This document shows, piece by piece, positions 1 to 6,716 of a DNA stretch of 45,506 nucleotides. Under the pieces are notes generated by a model. It had not been told where the DNA came from. It saw only the letters and a list, made by a program, of their open reading frames with translations, and did not search any database. Made by a program: the position numbers and the translations under genes. Position 1 is the first letter of the stretch; each line of letters opens with the position of its first letter. This stretch comes from Thermodesulfobacteriota bacterium (GTDB lineage: Bacteria > Desulfobacterota > Dissulfuribacteria > Dissulfuribacterales > QOAL01): contig JAADCZ010000119.1 in assembly GCA_013154175.1 (NCBI GenBank), positions 1 through 45,506 on the forward strand, read 5' to 3'.

Positions 1-87
1 GAAAAACTTTATAAAGGTCTCGGTTTTTACGAAATAACTAATGAGATAATTATTGAACACATAAAACAGGCAATGAGGGATTTTTAA
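1..87 (+). CDS. GNAT acetyltransferase, C-terminal fragment
   Basis: The first 28 codons of the window are open in frame 1 and end at a TAA. The residues EKLYKGLGFYE match the conserved late segment of GNAT N-acetyltransferases (usually LYEKLGF), which contributes to the acetyl-CoA fold. The rest of the gene lies outside the window, so the substrate cannot be inferred. The porin gene starts about 30 bases downstream on the same strand. Because only one short motif is visible, the family call is tentative. Confidence 0.5.
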   Translation, partial: EKLYKGLGFYEITNEIIIEHIKQAMRDF

Positions 88-118
88 AAAAAAATCAAAA
101 AAGGGAGGGATGCAAGGC

Positions 119-1528
119 ATGAAGTTAACAAGCATACTTGTCGCCATGCTGTTGTTGTGTGTCGGTGCCCTCCCTGTCTTTGCAGGTGGTGCAACAGACA
201 GGGAGACGCAACTCGAGGAAATGGTTAAAGAGCTTATTAGGGAAAATAGGCAACTTAACCAGAGGCTCAAGGCGGTTGAAAGCGAGCTTTCCCAGATGAA
301 GCAACAACAGGCCAGCCAACAGGCTCAGATGGGGGAACTTGCCGGAATGAAGGCAGCGGCACAGCAAGATGCAGATGCATGGTACAGAAGGTTCAGCCTT
401 GGCGGGGGTGTAACAGGAATTCTCATGGGCACCCTGGGTGATGCCAACAGCCTCAGCAACATTCGCTCAACCCAGGATGTCTCCTACACCATAGACCTCA
501 ACATCGATGCGGACTTTGCCAAATGGGGCCAGTTCTTCGTCCATCTAGAAGGTGGTGACGGTGAGGGCATAAACAATGAGGTACCCAGTTTCAGTGTGCC
601 CAACTACGATGCCTACAAGACAACCATTGGCATTGATACGGCAGCCCTTACGATTTCCGAGGCCTATTACGCACTTTCCTTTCGTGACGACCGTTACGGA
701 TTCAACTTTGGAAAGATGGACATCAGTGTGCTCTTCGATGAAAACGACGCGGCTGGCGATGAAACCACCCAGTTCATGTCCAACATCTTCGTGAAAAGCA
801 TGGGTATCAACATTCCTGAACCAGACAGCTTCTACTGCCCCGCCTTCATGCTGAGGGCACAGCCCGTGGACCTCGTTGAGTTCAAGGTCATTGGCGCTGG
901 AGTAGAGGAACACGGGGAGGATTCTGTTTGGCACAATCCCTTCGACGACGGGATGATAATTGGCCAGATAAACATAATGCCTGGCTTTCTTGGCAAAAAT
1001 GGCAACTACAGATTTTATGGATGGGTGGACAAGAGACGTCACGTCAAGGTTAGTGAGCTTTCCAAGTTTTCCATCAACAGCCATAACGAGGGTCTTAAGT
1101 ATGCCGATGACGAACTGGCAGGTTGGGGACTTTCCTTTGACCAGGAAATCGTGGCTGGTGTAACAGCATTTGCGAGATATAGCCAGACCGTCACCGATGA
1201 TCGGGCTGTTTGGAACAAGGACGACAACGCCTGGGAGATTATACCAGTTGACCAAAGCTGGTCTGTGGGATTTCAGCTGGATGGAGGATTGTGGAATAGA
1301 GGCGGCGATGCCTTTGGATTCGGCTTTGCCCAGACCCTGCTCTCTGACGATTACGAAAAGGCCAACACCCACACAGCCAACGAAAAATACGTTGAGGCCT
1401 ACTATCGTTTCATGGTGGTTAACCGCTTTGCCCTGACAGGAGATTTTCAGTGGATTCAAAATGCAGGTGGCAATTCAAAGATTGACGACATCTACATTTG
1501 GGGAATTAGGAGCCAGATAGATTTCTAA
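119..1528 (+). CDS. OprB-like outer-membrane porin with N-terminal coiled coil
   Basis: This gene encodes an exported outer-membrane beta-barrel protein of about 469 residues. A signal peptide ending around VFAGG is followed by a Glu/Gln/Lys-rich heptad segment (about residues 30-65) predicted to form a coiled coil. The rest is rich in alternating aromatic and polar residues typical of porin strands and ends in Phe. The C-terminal pattern (EAYYRF, then DFQWIQNAGG, then GIRSQIDF) resembles carbohydrate-selective OprB porins. An ATG at 110 is also in frame, but the AAGGGAGGG ribosome site at 101-109 abuts it. The ATG at 119 has proper spacing and opens with a normal signal-peptide n-region. A hairpin terminator follows the gene. 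Substrate specificity is unknown; sugar or small-solute uptake is an inference. Confidence 0.75.
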   Translation: MKLTSILVAMLLLCVGALPVFAGGATDRETQLEEMVKELIRENRQLNQRLKAVESELSQMKQQQASQQAQMGELAGMKAAAQQDADAWYRRFSLGGGVTGILMGTLGDANSLSNIRSTQDVSYTIDLNIDADFAKWGQFFVHLEGGDGEGINNEVPSFSVPNYDAYKTTIGIDTAALTISEAYYALSFRDDRYGFNFGKMDISVLFDENDAAGDETTQFMSNIFVKSMGINIPEPDSFYCPAFMLRAQPVDLVEFKVIGAGVEEHGEDSVWHNPFDDGMIIGQINIMPGFLGKNGNYRFYGWVDKRRHVKVSELSKFSINSHNEGLKYADDELAGWGLSFDQEIVAGVTAFARYSQTVTDDRAVWNKDDNAWEIIPVDQSWSVGFQLDGGLWNRGGDAFGFGFAQTLLSDDYEKANTHTANEKYVEAYYRFMVVNRFALTGDFQWIQNAGGNSKIDDIYIWGIRSQIDF

Positions 1529-1564
1529 ACGCCTCCTTAAGACTAAACGCTATTATCATGTTCT

Positions 1565-1594
1565 AGGGCCTCGCTTCCGAGGCCCTATTTTTTT
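1565..1594 (+). terminator. Rho-independent terminator after the porin gene
   Basis: A perfect 9-bp stem (AGGGCCTCG at 1565-1573 with CGAGGCCCT at 1578-1586) encloses a CTTC tetraloop and is followed by a run of seven T at 1588-1594. It lies between the porin stop and the convergent smpB stop. The T-run is only on the plus-strand side, so it mainly serves the porin transcript. Confidence 0.9.
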
Positions 1595-1597
1595 GGT

Positions 1598-2059
1598 TTA
1601 TCTTATCTTGAATCTCTTTTCAAATTCCCTGTCCAGGGTCTTTCTTTTAAGGGCCTCTCGCTTGTCATAGAGTTTTTTACCCTTTGCCAGGGCAATCTCC
1701 ACCTTCACCTTACCATTTGAAAGATAGACCTTGAGCGGGACAAGTGTGAACCCCCTTTCCTTCACCTTGCCTGCCAATCTTTTGATTTCCTGCTTGTGTA
1801 ACAGAAGCTTTCTTGGACGAAGGGGATCGGGCCTTGCAGTATTGGTTGCATAGGGATATGGGGAAATGTGTACGTTTTGCAGCCACGCCTCCCCATCCTT
1901 TATCTCTACGTAACCGTCCTTGATATTTATCCGCCCTTCCCTAATGGACTTAACCTCTGGCCCCAGAAGCACGATACCTGCCTCCAGGGTATCCACTATG
2001 TGATACTCATGACGCGCCTTGCGATTCTGACTGATTATCTTGATACCTTCTTTGCCCAT
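1598..2059 (-). CDS. smpB: SsrA-binding protein SmpB
   Basis: SmpB binds tmRNA and carries it to stalled ribosomes for trans-translation in the cytoplasm. The 153-residue protein has the family's usual length. It shows the conserved N-terminal core (NRKARHEYHIVDTLEAGIVL), the segment GPEVKSIREGR, the YPYATN motif, and a basic C-terminal tail (KKLYDKREALKRK followed by DREFEKRFK) that enters the mRNA channel. The start ATG is preceded by an AGGAAA ribosome site. The gene lies downstream of the pyruvate-kinase-like gene on the same strand with a gap of 24 bases, so the two may be co-transcribed. No tmRNA gene was recognised in the window. Confidence 0.97.
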   Translation of the reverse strand: MGKEGIKIISQNRKARHEYHIVDTLEAGIVLLGPEVKSIREGRINIKDGYVEIKDGEAWLQNVHISPYPYATNTARPDPLRPRKLLLHKQEIKRLAGKVKERGFTLVPLKVYLSNGKVKVEIALAKGKKLYDKREALKRKTLDREFEKRFKIR

Positions 2060-2083
2060 AAATAAGATTTCCTATCGACTCCA

Positions 2084-2647
2084 TTACCAATCAAAAGGCT
2101 TTGCAAGAATCTGTCTCACCTTGAGCTCAAAGAGCCTATTCGAAGGGGCTGGCTTGATCACACAGGCGGTGTCTGCCCCCCTTCCAGTTCCGGCCACACT
2201 TATTACATCATCTGTTCCAATAAGACCACCATCAAAGGCCATGAGCACGATTTCCACACACACCTTAACACCCTGCCCCAAAAGGCGCAGCGTGTTTGCA
2301 ATGAGATCCTGCTGAGAATAACCCAAAGTGCCACGGATGGCAGTACCAATGGTCCTGAAGGGCATGGTTCCTGTATGGACGCGGGCGCCCCTGCTTTCCA
2401 GCTCCTTGCGGACCTCACTTGTCATCTCAAGGGTCGGCTCCCCTTTAAAACCAAAATTGTGTGTTACCACAACGAGATTCGGGGCACTACTGCCCTGGCC
2501 CTCCTTGAGCTCCAAGGCCTTTAGAGCTGTGTCTCCATATGTGGAGGCAATAACGATGGTGTCTATCCCCTTTAGATTTGCAAAATCAAAGGCGGTTTCA
2601 AGGGTTGCCACTGTGTTTCTTTTCCCTGCCTTTTCGAAAATAATCAT
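2084..2647 (-). CDS. Stand-alone pyruvate kinase alpha/beta (C-terminal) domain-like protein
   Basis: The 187-residue product resembles the C-terminal alpha/beta domain of pyruvate kinase, without the catalytic TIM barrel. The features seen are an N-terminal strand-helix (IIFEKAGKRNTVATLETAF), an IVIASTYGDTA loop like the PK_C fold, and a second half with GTGRGADTACVIKPA. Such proteins are found in archaea and anaerobic bacteria; their function is not established, and pyruvate kinase activity is not expected. A GGGAG ribosome site precedes the ATG. It sits upstream of smpB and downstream of a very AT-rich spacer that probably carries its promoter. Confidence 0.7.
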   Translation of the reverse strand: MIIFEKAGKRNTVATLETAFDFANLKGIDTIVIASTYGDTALKALELKEGQGSSAPNLVVVTHNFGFKGEPTLEMTSEVRKELESRGARVHTGTMPFRTIGTAIRGTLGYSQQDLIANTLRLLGQGVKVCVEIVLMAFDGGLIGTDDVISVAGTGRGADTACVIKPAPSNRLFELKVRQILAKPFDW

Positions 2648-2931
2648 ATAATTTACTCCCTAATTAATTTAAAATTAAAATTTAAGTTGTCTGGTCAAAT
2701 GACGAAATGTCTTATAAGCTTAAGTAATTTCATAAACTTAATCTGTTATTTGCCTATTGTAAAAATTTTTAAAGTCTTTTTAAATTTTAATAAAAAAATT
2801 TAATTTAGACCTACTTGGTTTTTTTTCTTTTATTTCTCAAATTTGTGCTTATTATAAGAAACTTGATTGTCAGTCTCAGTACTTTTCAATCTGAACCTTG
2901 TTAAAACCTTCTAAAACTGGAAGGAGAAGTC
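2648..2931. other. AT-rich divergent intergenic region
   Basis: This 284-base stretch separates the divergent pyruvate-kinase-like gene and the receiver gene and must hold promoters for both. It is dominated by A/T runs. A short inverted repeat (TTAAGT at 2720-2725, ACTTAA at 2736-2741) and a TATAAG -10-like hexamer at 2853-2858 are visible, but no convincing -35 box. I see no gene in it. Confidence 0.5.
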
Positions 2932-3321
2932 ATGGCAAATACCAAAAGAGTGCTGGTATTGGACGACGAGGAAATGATACTCGAGCTGGTAACTGATATT
3001 TTCAAACTCATGGATTTTGAAGTGGTATCAGTGACAAATAGCAACGAGGCCATAGAGGAATTCAAGAAGGCCATGGACAGTGGCCGCCCCTTTGACTTGG
3101 TTCTTTTCGACATGACCTTGCCTGGCGACATGGACGGTGCAGACGTTTTAAGGGAAGTACGAAAGTTGGATCCGTCTATAAAGGCAATCGTATCCAGCGG
3201 CTACACCCAGGACAAGATAAAGACCGTGGCTGGCGAACACGGATTCGATGCAGCAGTCCCAAAGCCCTATTCCATTAGCGTTTTGAAGGAGACGGTTCAA
3301 AGGCTGCTAAAGGACAGTTAG
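2932..3321 (+). CDS. Single-domain response regulator (CheY-like receiver)
   Basis: This 129-residue cytoplasmic protein is a receiver domain with no output domain. The acidic pocket is D11, D12 and E13; the phospho-acceptor is D60 in LVLFDMTLPG; the conserved Ser is in IVSSGYTQD; and K111 is in the VPKPYS motif. The SGY and KPY signatures resemble receivers attached to hybrid histidine kinases. It would relay phosphate to another protein or act by protein contact. A GGAAGGAG ribosome site lies just upstream of the ATG. The gene has its own AT-rich promoter region and its 3' end overlaps convergent mtaB by 15 bases. No cognate kinase is adjacent; a HisKA protein without ATPase domain lies about 17 kb away, with no evidence that they pair. 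Confidence 0.93.
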   Translation: MANTKRVLVLDDEEMILELVTDIFKLMDFEVVSVTNSNEAIEEFKKAMDSGRPFDLVLFDMTLPGDMDGADVLREVRKLDPSIKAIVSSGYTQDKIKTVAGEHGFDAAVPKPYSISVLKETVQRLLKDS

Positions 3322-4617
3322 AACCCTTCCCTTAATGGCCTGATCGTCAAAGGACAAGGCCTCGACCGCCACGATTCGGCCTGACAGATCCTGATCATCT
3401 GATTCAACGACTACCTCTGCATAGTTTCCACTTCTTCCACGAAGAAGGGAGCTTCCACGCACCTTGCCCTCTATAAGAACATCCAACCTTTTACCAATTA
3501 GCCCCTGATAGAATGAACGCCGCTTTTCCTGGCCTAGCTCTATTAGTCTTCTGGCACGCTCCTTGGCCTGTTTCCTTGTGGCCTTACACACCATGGCCGA
3601 AGCCACGGTTCCAGGCCTTGGAGAATATGGAAAGGCATGAAGGTAGGAGATGGGAGCAACCTTGAGAAGCTCCTCTGTTTGGGAGAACTCCTCTGGCCCT
3701 TCTGTTGGGAAACCCGTCATCACATCTGTTCCTATGCCGCAATGGGGTATCCGTTCCTTGATGGTGTGCAGGACTTCCATAAACTTCCTGGCCTCGTATC
3801 TGCGATTCATGTCCTTGAGGACCTTGTCCGAGCCACTTTGAAGGGGAACATGAAAGTGGGGGCAAAAATTGTCCGTGGATGCGGCCCAATCGATAAAGGC
3901 ATCCTCTATTTCCGTAGGCTCGATGGAACTAAGCCGGAAACGAACCTGGGGGAATCTTTCACACAAATCCCGCAGAAGGGCAAAAATAGTTGAGGCAGGC
4001 TCGAGGTCCCTGCCATACAGGCCCACGTGTATCCCTGTGATGACCACTTCCCTGACACCCGCTTCAGCCAGGTCTTCCACCTGTTTGGCCACGAGTTCCG
4101 GGGCCAGGCTCCTGCTGCGCCCCCTTGCATAGGGGACGATACAGTAGGAACAAAAGGCATTGCATCCGTCCTGCACCTTGAGAAAAACCCTCGTACGGTT
4201 CCTCGGAGGCCTTGAAACGAAAAGGGGCGCTATCTTCTCAACCTTGCAGATGTCGCCGATGAAGATGCCGGTACAGCCTGAATGCTTAATAGCCATTGCA
4301 GCTATATCCGGCTTCTGCTCATTGCCAGCCAGACAAATTCCACCACCGACGGATTCCAGAATCATGGAAGGATCTGTCTGGACGTGACAGCCTGTTGCAA
4401 TAATCTTGGCGTCTGGATGTTCCCGTCTAAGTCTGTTGAGGATTTGCCTCGACTGATAGGCAGCCTTTGAGGTTACAGCACAGGTGTTTACCAGGTAGAT
4501 GTCTGCATCCTGCTTCCAGGATACGAGCTCACACCCCAGGGCCTCGAACTGCTCTGCTATGGCCCATGACTCGAACTGATTTACCTTGCATCCAAGGGTG
4601 TAGATGGCTACCCGCAA
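3307..4617 (-). CDS. mtaB: tRNA t6A37 methylthiotransferase MtaB
   Basis: MtaB is a radical SAM enzyme that converts t6A37 to ms2t6A37 in tRNAs reading ANN codons. The domain order is complete. The N-terminal UPF0004 domain has Fe-S cysteines C10 (TLGCKVNQFES), C46 (NTCAVT) and C77 (ATGCHVQ). The radical SAM motif CNAFCSYC has C152, C156 and C159, and a C-terminal TRAM-like domain follows. The TLGCKVNQFES start is typical of MtaB rather than MiaB or RimO. The start codon is TTG, supported by a strong GGGAGG ribosome site about 6 bases upstream. It overlaps mnmA by 10 bases, so translation is likely coupled. It is the last gene of a minus-strand tRNA-modification operon. Confidence 0.95.
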   Translation of the reverse strand: MRVAIYTLGCKVNQFESWAIAEQFEALGCELVSWKQDADIYLVNTCAVTSKAAYQSRQILNRLRREHPDAKIIATGCHVQTDPSMILESVGGGICLAGNEQKPDIAAMAIKHSGCTGIFIGDICKVEKIAPLFVSRPPRNRTRVFLKVQDGCNAFCSYCIVPYARGRSRSLAPELVAKQVEDLAEAGVREVVITGIHVGLYGRDLEPASTIFALLRDLCERFPQVRFRLSSIEPTEIEDAFIDWAASTDNFCPHFHVPLQSGSDKVLKDMNRRYEARKFMEVLHTIKERIPHCGIGTDVMTGFPTEGPEEFSQTEELLKVAPISYLHAFPYSPRPGTVASAMVCKATRKQAKERARRLIELGQEKRRSFYQGLIGKRLDVLIEGKVRGSSLLRGRSGNYAEVVVESDDQDLSGRIVAVEALSFDDQAIKGRVLTVL

Positions 4618-5648
4618 ATTCTTCCTCCTCCCAAGACGGCCTTACCCTTGTAAAAGACGGCAAACTGCCCGGGAGTGACCGCCTTCTGCGGAGTCTCAAA
4701 GGAGACCTTCACACGGCTGTAGGCCCTGTCAAGGGGTTCCAAGGTGGCAGGGGCAGCAACGTGTCTCGACCTTATCTTAACCCTGCAGGCCATTGAAGAA
4801 AGGATGCGTGGCTCAACTATCCAGTTGATATCCTGCACTTCAAAGGTGCGCCTGAGAAGATCCCTTTCCTTGCCCACTACCACCACATTTTCATCTGCCC
4901 TTATTTCCACAACGTAATATGGGGTGGCATCAGGAATCCCCAGGCCCCTTCGCTGGCCAACGGTAAAGGACCCCACACCCCCATGGGTGCCAAGGACCTT
5001 TCCCTGCAAACTTACTATCTTACCCTCACGTTGAAGCTCAGGAAGCCTCTGTTTCAAGAAATTCCTGTAGTCACCCTTGAAGAAACATATGTCTTGACTT
5101 TCTTCATGGATGAAGGCACTGAGACCGAGCCCCTTTGCAACCCCTTTGACCTGCGATTTTGTCATGCCACCAAGGGGCAATATCAGCCTTTTGAGGGCAT
5201 CTGCCTCGATACGATGAAGAAAGTAGGACTGATCCTTACCCATGTCTTGGCCCCTTAGCAGAAGTGGCCTCTTGCAATGAAGGACCCTGGCGTAATGGCC
5301 TGTTGCCACAAAGGGAATGCCAAGACTATCTGCCACCTCCAGGGCCGTCTTCATTTTTATCTCCCAGTTACAGATGCAGCAGCAGTTTGGCGTCTGGCCC
5401 GACATGTAGGACCTCAGGAAATAGTCCACTATCTCCTGGCGGAACCTTTCTGACACATCTTTTACGATAAGTTCCAGTCCGAGCCTATGAAACAGGGCCC
5501 TTGCCGCCTCGAGGGCCGCCTCTTCCTGGGGAATCAGGGTCATCTTCAGAAACAGGCCCTGCACCTCGAGGCCCTGACTCTTTAGAAGATGGGCTGTAAC
5601 GGTGCTGTCCACGCCTCCGCTAGCCAGCACCAGGGCGGATTGTTTCAT
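4608..5648 (-). CDS. mnmA: tRNA-specific 2-thiouridylase MnmA
   Basis: MnmA thiolates U34 of tRNA-Lys, -Glu and -Gln in an ATP-dependent reaction. The PP-loop motif ASGGVDSTV lies near the N-terminus. The conserved CN..IK site provides C93, and the QDICF motif provides C188, the usual catalytic pair. C89, C90 and C91 precede C93, giving a CxxC pair (C90/C93) next to the active site. That arrangement is seen in thiolases proposed to hold a [4Fe-4S] cluster. The C-terminal barrel ends in the usual PGQFAVFYKGKAVLGGG. At 346 residues it is near normal length. The gene begins one base after the NIL-ferredoxin stop and overlaps mtaB. No IscS or Tus genes are nearby, so the sulfur donor is not given by the sequence. 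Confidence 0.95.
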   Translation of the reverse strand: MKQSALVLASGGVDSTVTAHLLKSQGLEVQGLFLKMTLIPQEEAALEAARALFHRLGLELIVKDVSERFRQEIVDYFLRSYMSGQTPNCCCICNWEIKMKTALEVADSLGIPFVATGHYARVLHCKRPLLLRGQDMGKDQSYFLHRIEADALKRLILPLGGMTKSQVKGVAKGLGLSAFIHEESQDICFFKGDYRNFLKQRLPELQREGKIVSLQGKVLGTHGGVGSFTVGQRRGLGIPDATPYYVVEIRADENVVVVGKERDLLRRTFEVQDINWIVEPRILSSMACRVKIRSRHVAAPATLEPLDRAYSRVKVSFETPQKAVTPGQFAVFYKGKAVLGGGRICG

Positions 5649-5649
5649 C

Positions 5650-6078
5650 TCATGTCAAAAGCTTGTCTGCTGCAAACCTGATCTCCATTGCCCTAACCGG
5701 ACATACGGCAACGCAGAGGCCACAACCCTTGCAGTTGTCAGGATCAAAGAGCACCTCTCTCGTCTCTTCATCCACATGGAGGGCCTCTGTTGGGCAGATT
5801 CCTGTGCATGCTCCACACATGAAACAGACCGAGTCATTCCTGCGTATTTCCTGGGCCACTGACTTGACCTTGACCCCCTGGGCCCTAAGATACTTGAGGC
5901 CTTCCTGTACACTCTTTTTGTGGCCACTGAGCTCCAAAATCATGATTCCTTCATGTCCTGGTAGGATTGTAGCCTTGAGTATATTGAAACAGAGGTTATA
6001 TTCCCGGCTCAGGCTGCATACTATGGGCTTGTCTGTAATCTCTGAGGGAAATCTCAGAACAAGCATGCGCTTATACAT
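5650..6078 (-). CDS. NIL domain plus 2x[4Fe-4S] ferredoxin
   Basis: The protein has an N-terminal NIL domain (about residues 1-70; first found at the C-terminus of methionine importers) followed by two ferredoxin motifs of the CxxCxxCxxxCP type, CFMCGACTGICP and CKGCGLCVAVCP. Proteins of this NIL/ferredoxin build are implicated with a DUF39 partner in homocysteine formation from sulfide in methanogens and sulfate reducers, probably as sulfur or electron carriers. Here no DUF39 gene is visible; instead mnmA follows after one base. A TTG at 6084 is in frame, but an AGGAG site is spaced 7 bases before the ATG at 6078, giving 142 residues. A role in supplying sulfur or Fe-S clusters to MnmA is an inference from position. 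Confidence 0.88.
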   Translation of the reverse strand: MYKRMLVLRFPSEITDKPIVCSLSREYNLCFNILKATILPGHEGIMILELSGHKKSVQEGLKYLRAQGVKVKSVAQEIRRNDSVCFMCGACTGICPTEALHVDEETREVLFDPDNCKGCGLCVAVCPVRAMEIRFAADKLLT

Positions 6079-6114
6079 GGCCAAGCTCCTTATAGGTTTA
6101 GTTTAACTAGATAG

Positions 6115-6714
6115 ATGAAGTTACACCAAAAGAACACCATGATAAAGATAAAACCGCACCAGATCGCCTTTGACATAGACGGAGTGGTGGCCGACACCAT
6201 GAGTTCCTTCATCGGCATTGCCAAGAAGGAATTCGGCATAAACTCCATCAGGAAGGAACAGATTACTTCCTACTGGCTGGAAGAATGCCTGAACATTCCC
6301 GAAGACATCATTGGGGCCATAATCAACAGAATTCTTGCCGACCCCTTTGGAACAGCCCTGGAACCACTGCCAGGTGCAATAGAGACATTGAAGCTCATTG
6401 CCCAGCACAGCCCCCTTTATTTCGTCACGGCCCGGCCCATCAGAGAACCAATAGAGGAATGGTTGAGACAGAAACTGGCGGGGGTTTCCCCGGACAAAAT
6501 CAAAATAGAGGCCACGGGCCAGCACAGTCTCAAGCCTCAGGTGCTCAAGGAGATTGGAAGACCATACTTTCTGGAAGATCACCTCGAGACATGCCATGCC
6601 CTCTATGAGCACGGACTAAAACCCATAGTCTTCGATCAGCCCTGGAACCAGGGCAAGACCCCACTATACAGGGTACATGGCTGGGGAGAACTCAAAGCCA
6701 TGTTGGAGCTCTAA
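6115..6714 (+). CDS. HAD-superfamily phosphatase/nucleotidase-like protein
   Basis: This is a cytoplasmic HAD hydrolase of about 199 residues. HAD motif I is FDIDGVVADT, with the nucleophile and general-acid Asp pair; motif II is VTARP with Thr; and an acidic FLEDH segment fits motif IV. The layout resembles NT5C-type 5'-nucleotidases and related small phosphatases, but the substrate cannot be assigned. Two starts are possible, ATG 6115 and ATG 6139; neither has a clear ribosome site, and the HAD domain begins after the second. The next gene begins two bases after its stop, indicating co-transcription with the radical SAM protein. Confidence 0.82.
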   Translation: MKLHQKNTMIKIKPHQIAFDIDGVVADTMSSFIGIAKKEFGINSIRKEQITSYWLEECLNIPEDIIGAIINRILADPFGTALEPLPGAIETLKLIAQHSPLYFVTARPIREPIEEWLRQKLAGVSPDKIKIEATGQHSLKPQVLKEIGRPYFLEDHLETCHALYEHGLKPIVFDQPWNQGKTPLYRVHGWGELKAMLEL

Positions 6715-6716
6715 TC

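Noticed and set aside
545-1459. 304-codon minus-strand open frame opposite the porin gene
   Set aside because: It is fully antisense to a well-supported porin, lacks domain signatures and ribosome site, and its composition follows from the opposite strand's codons.
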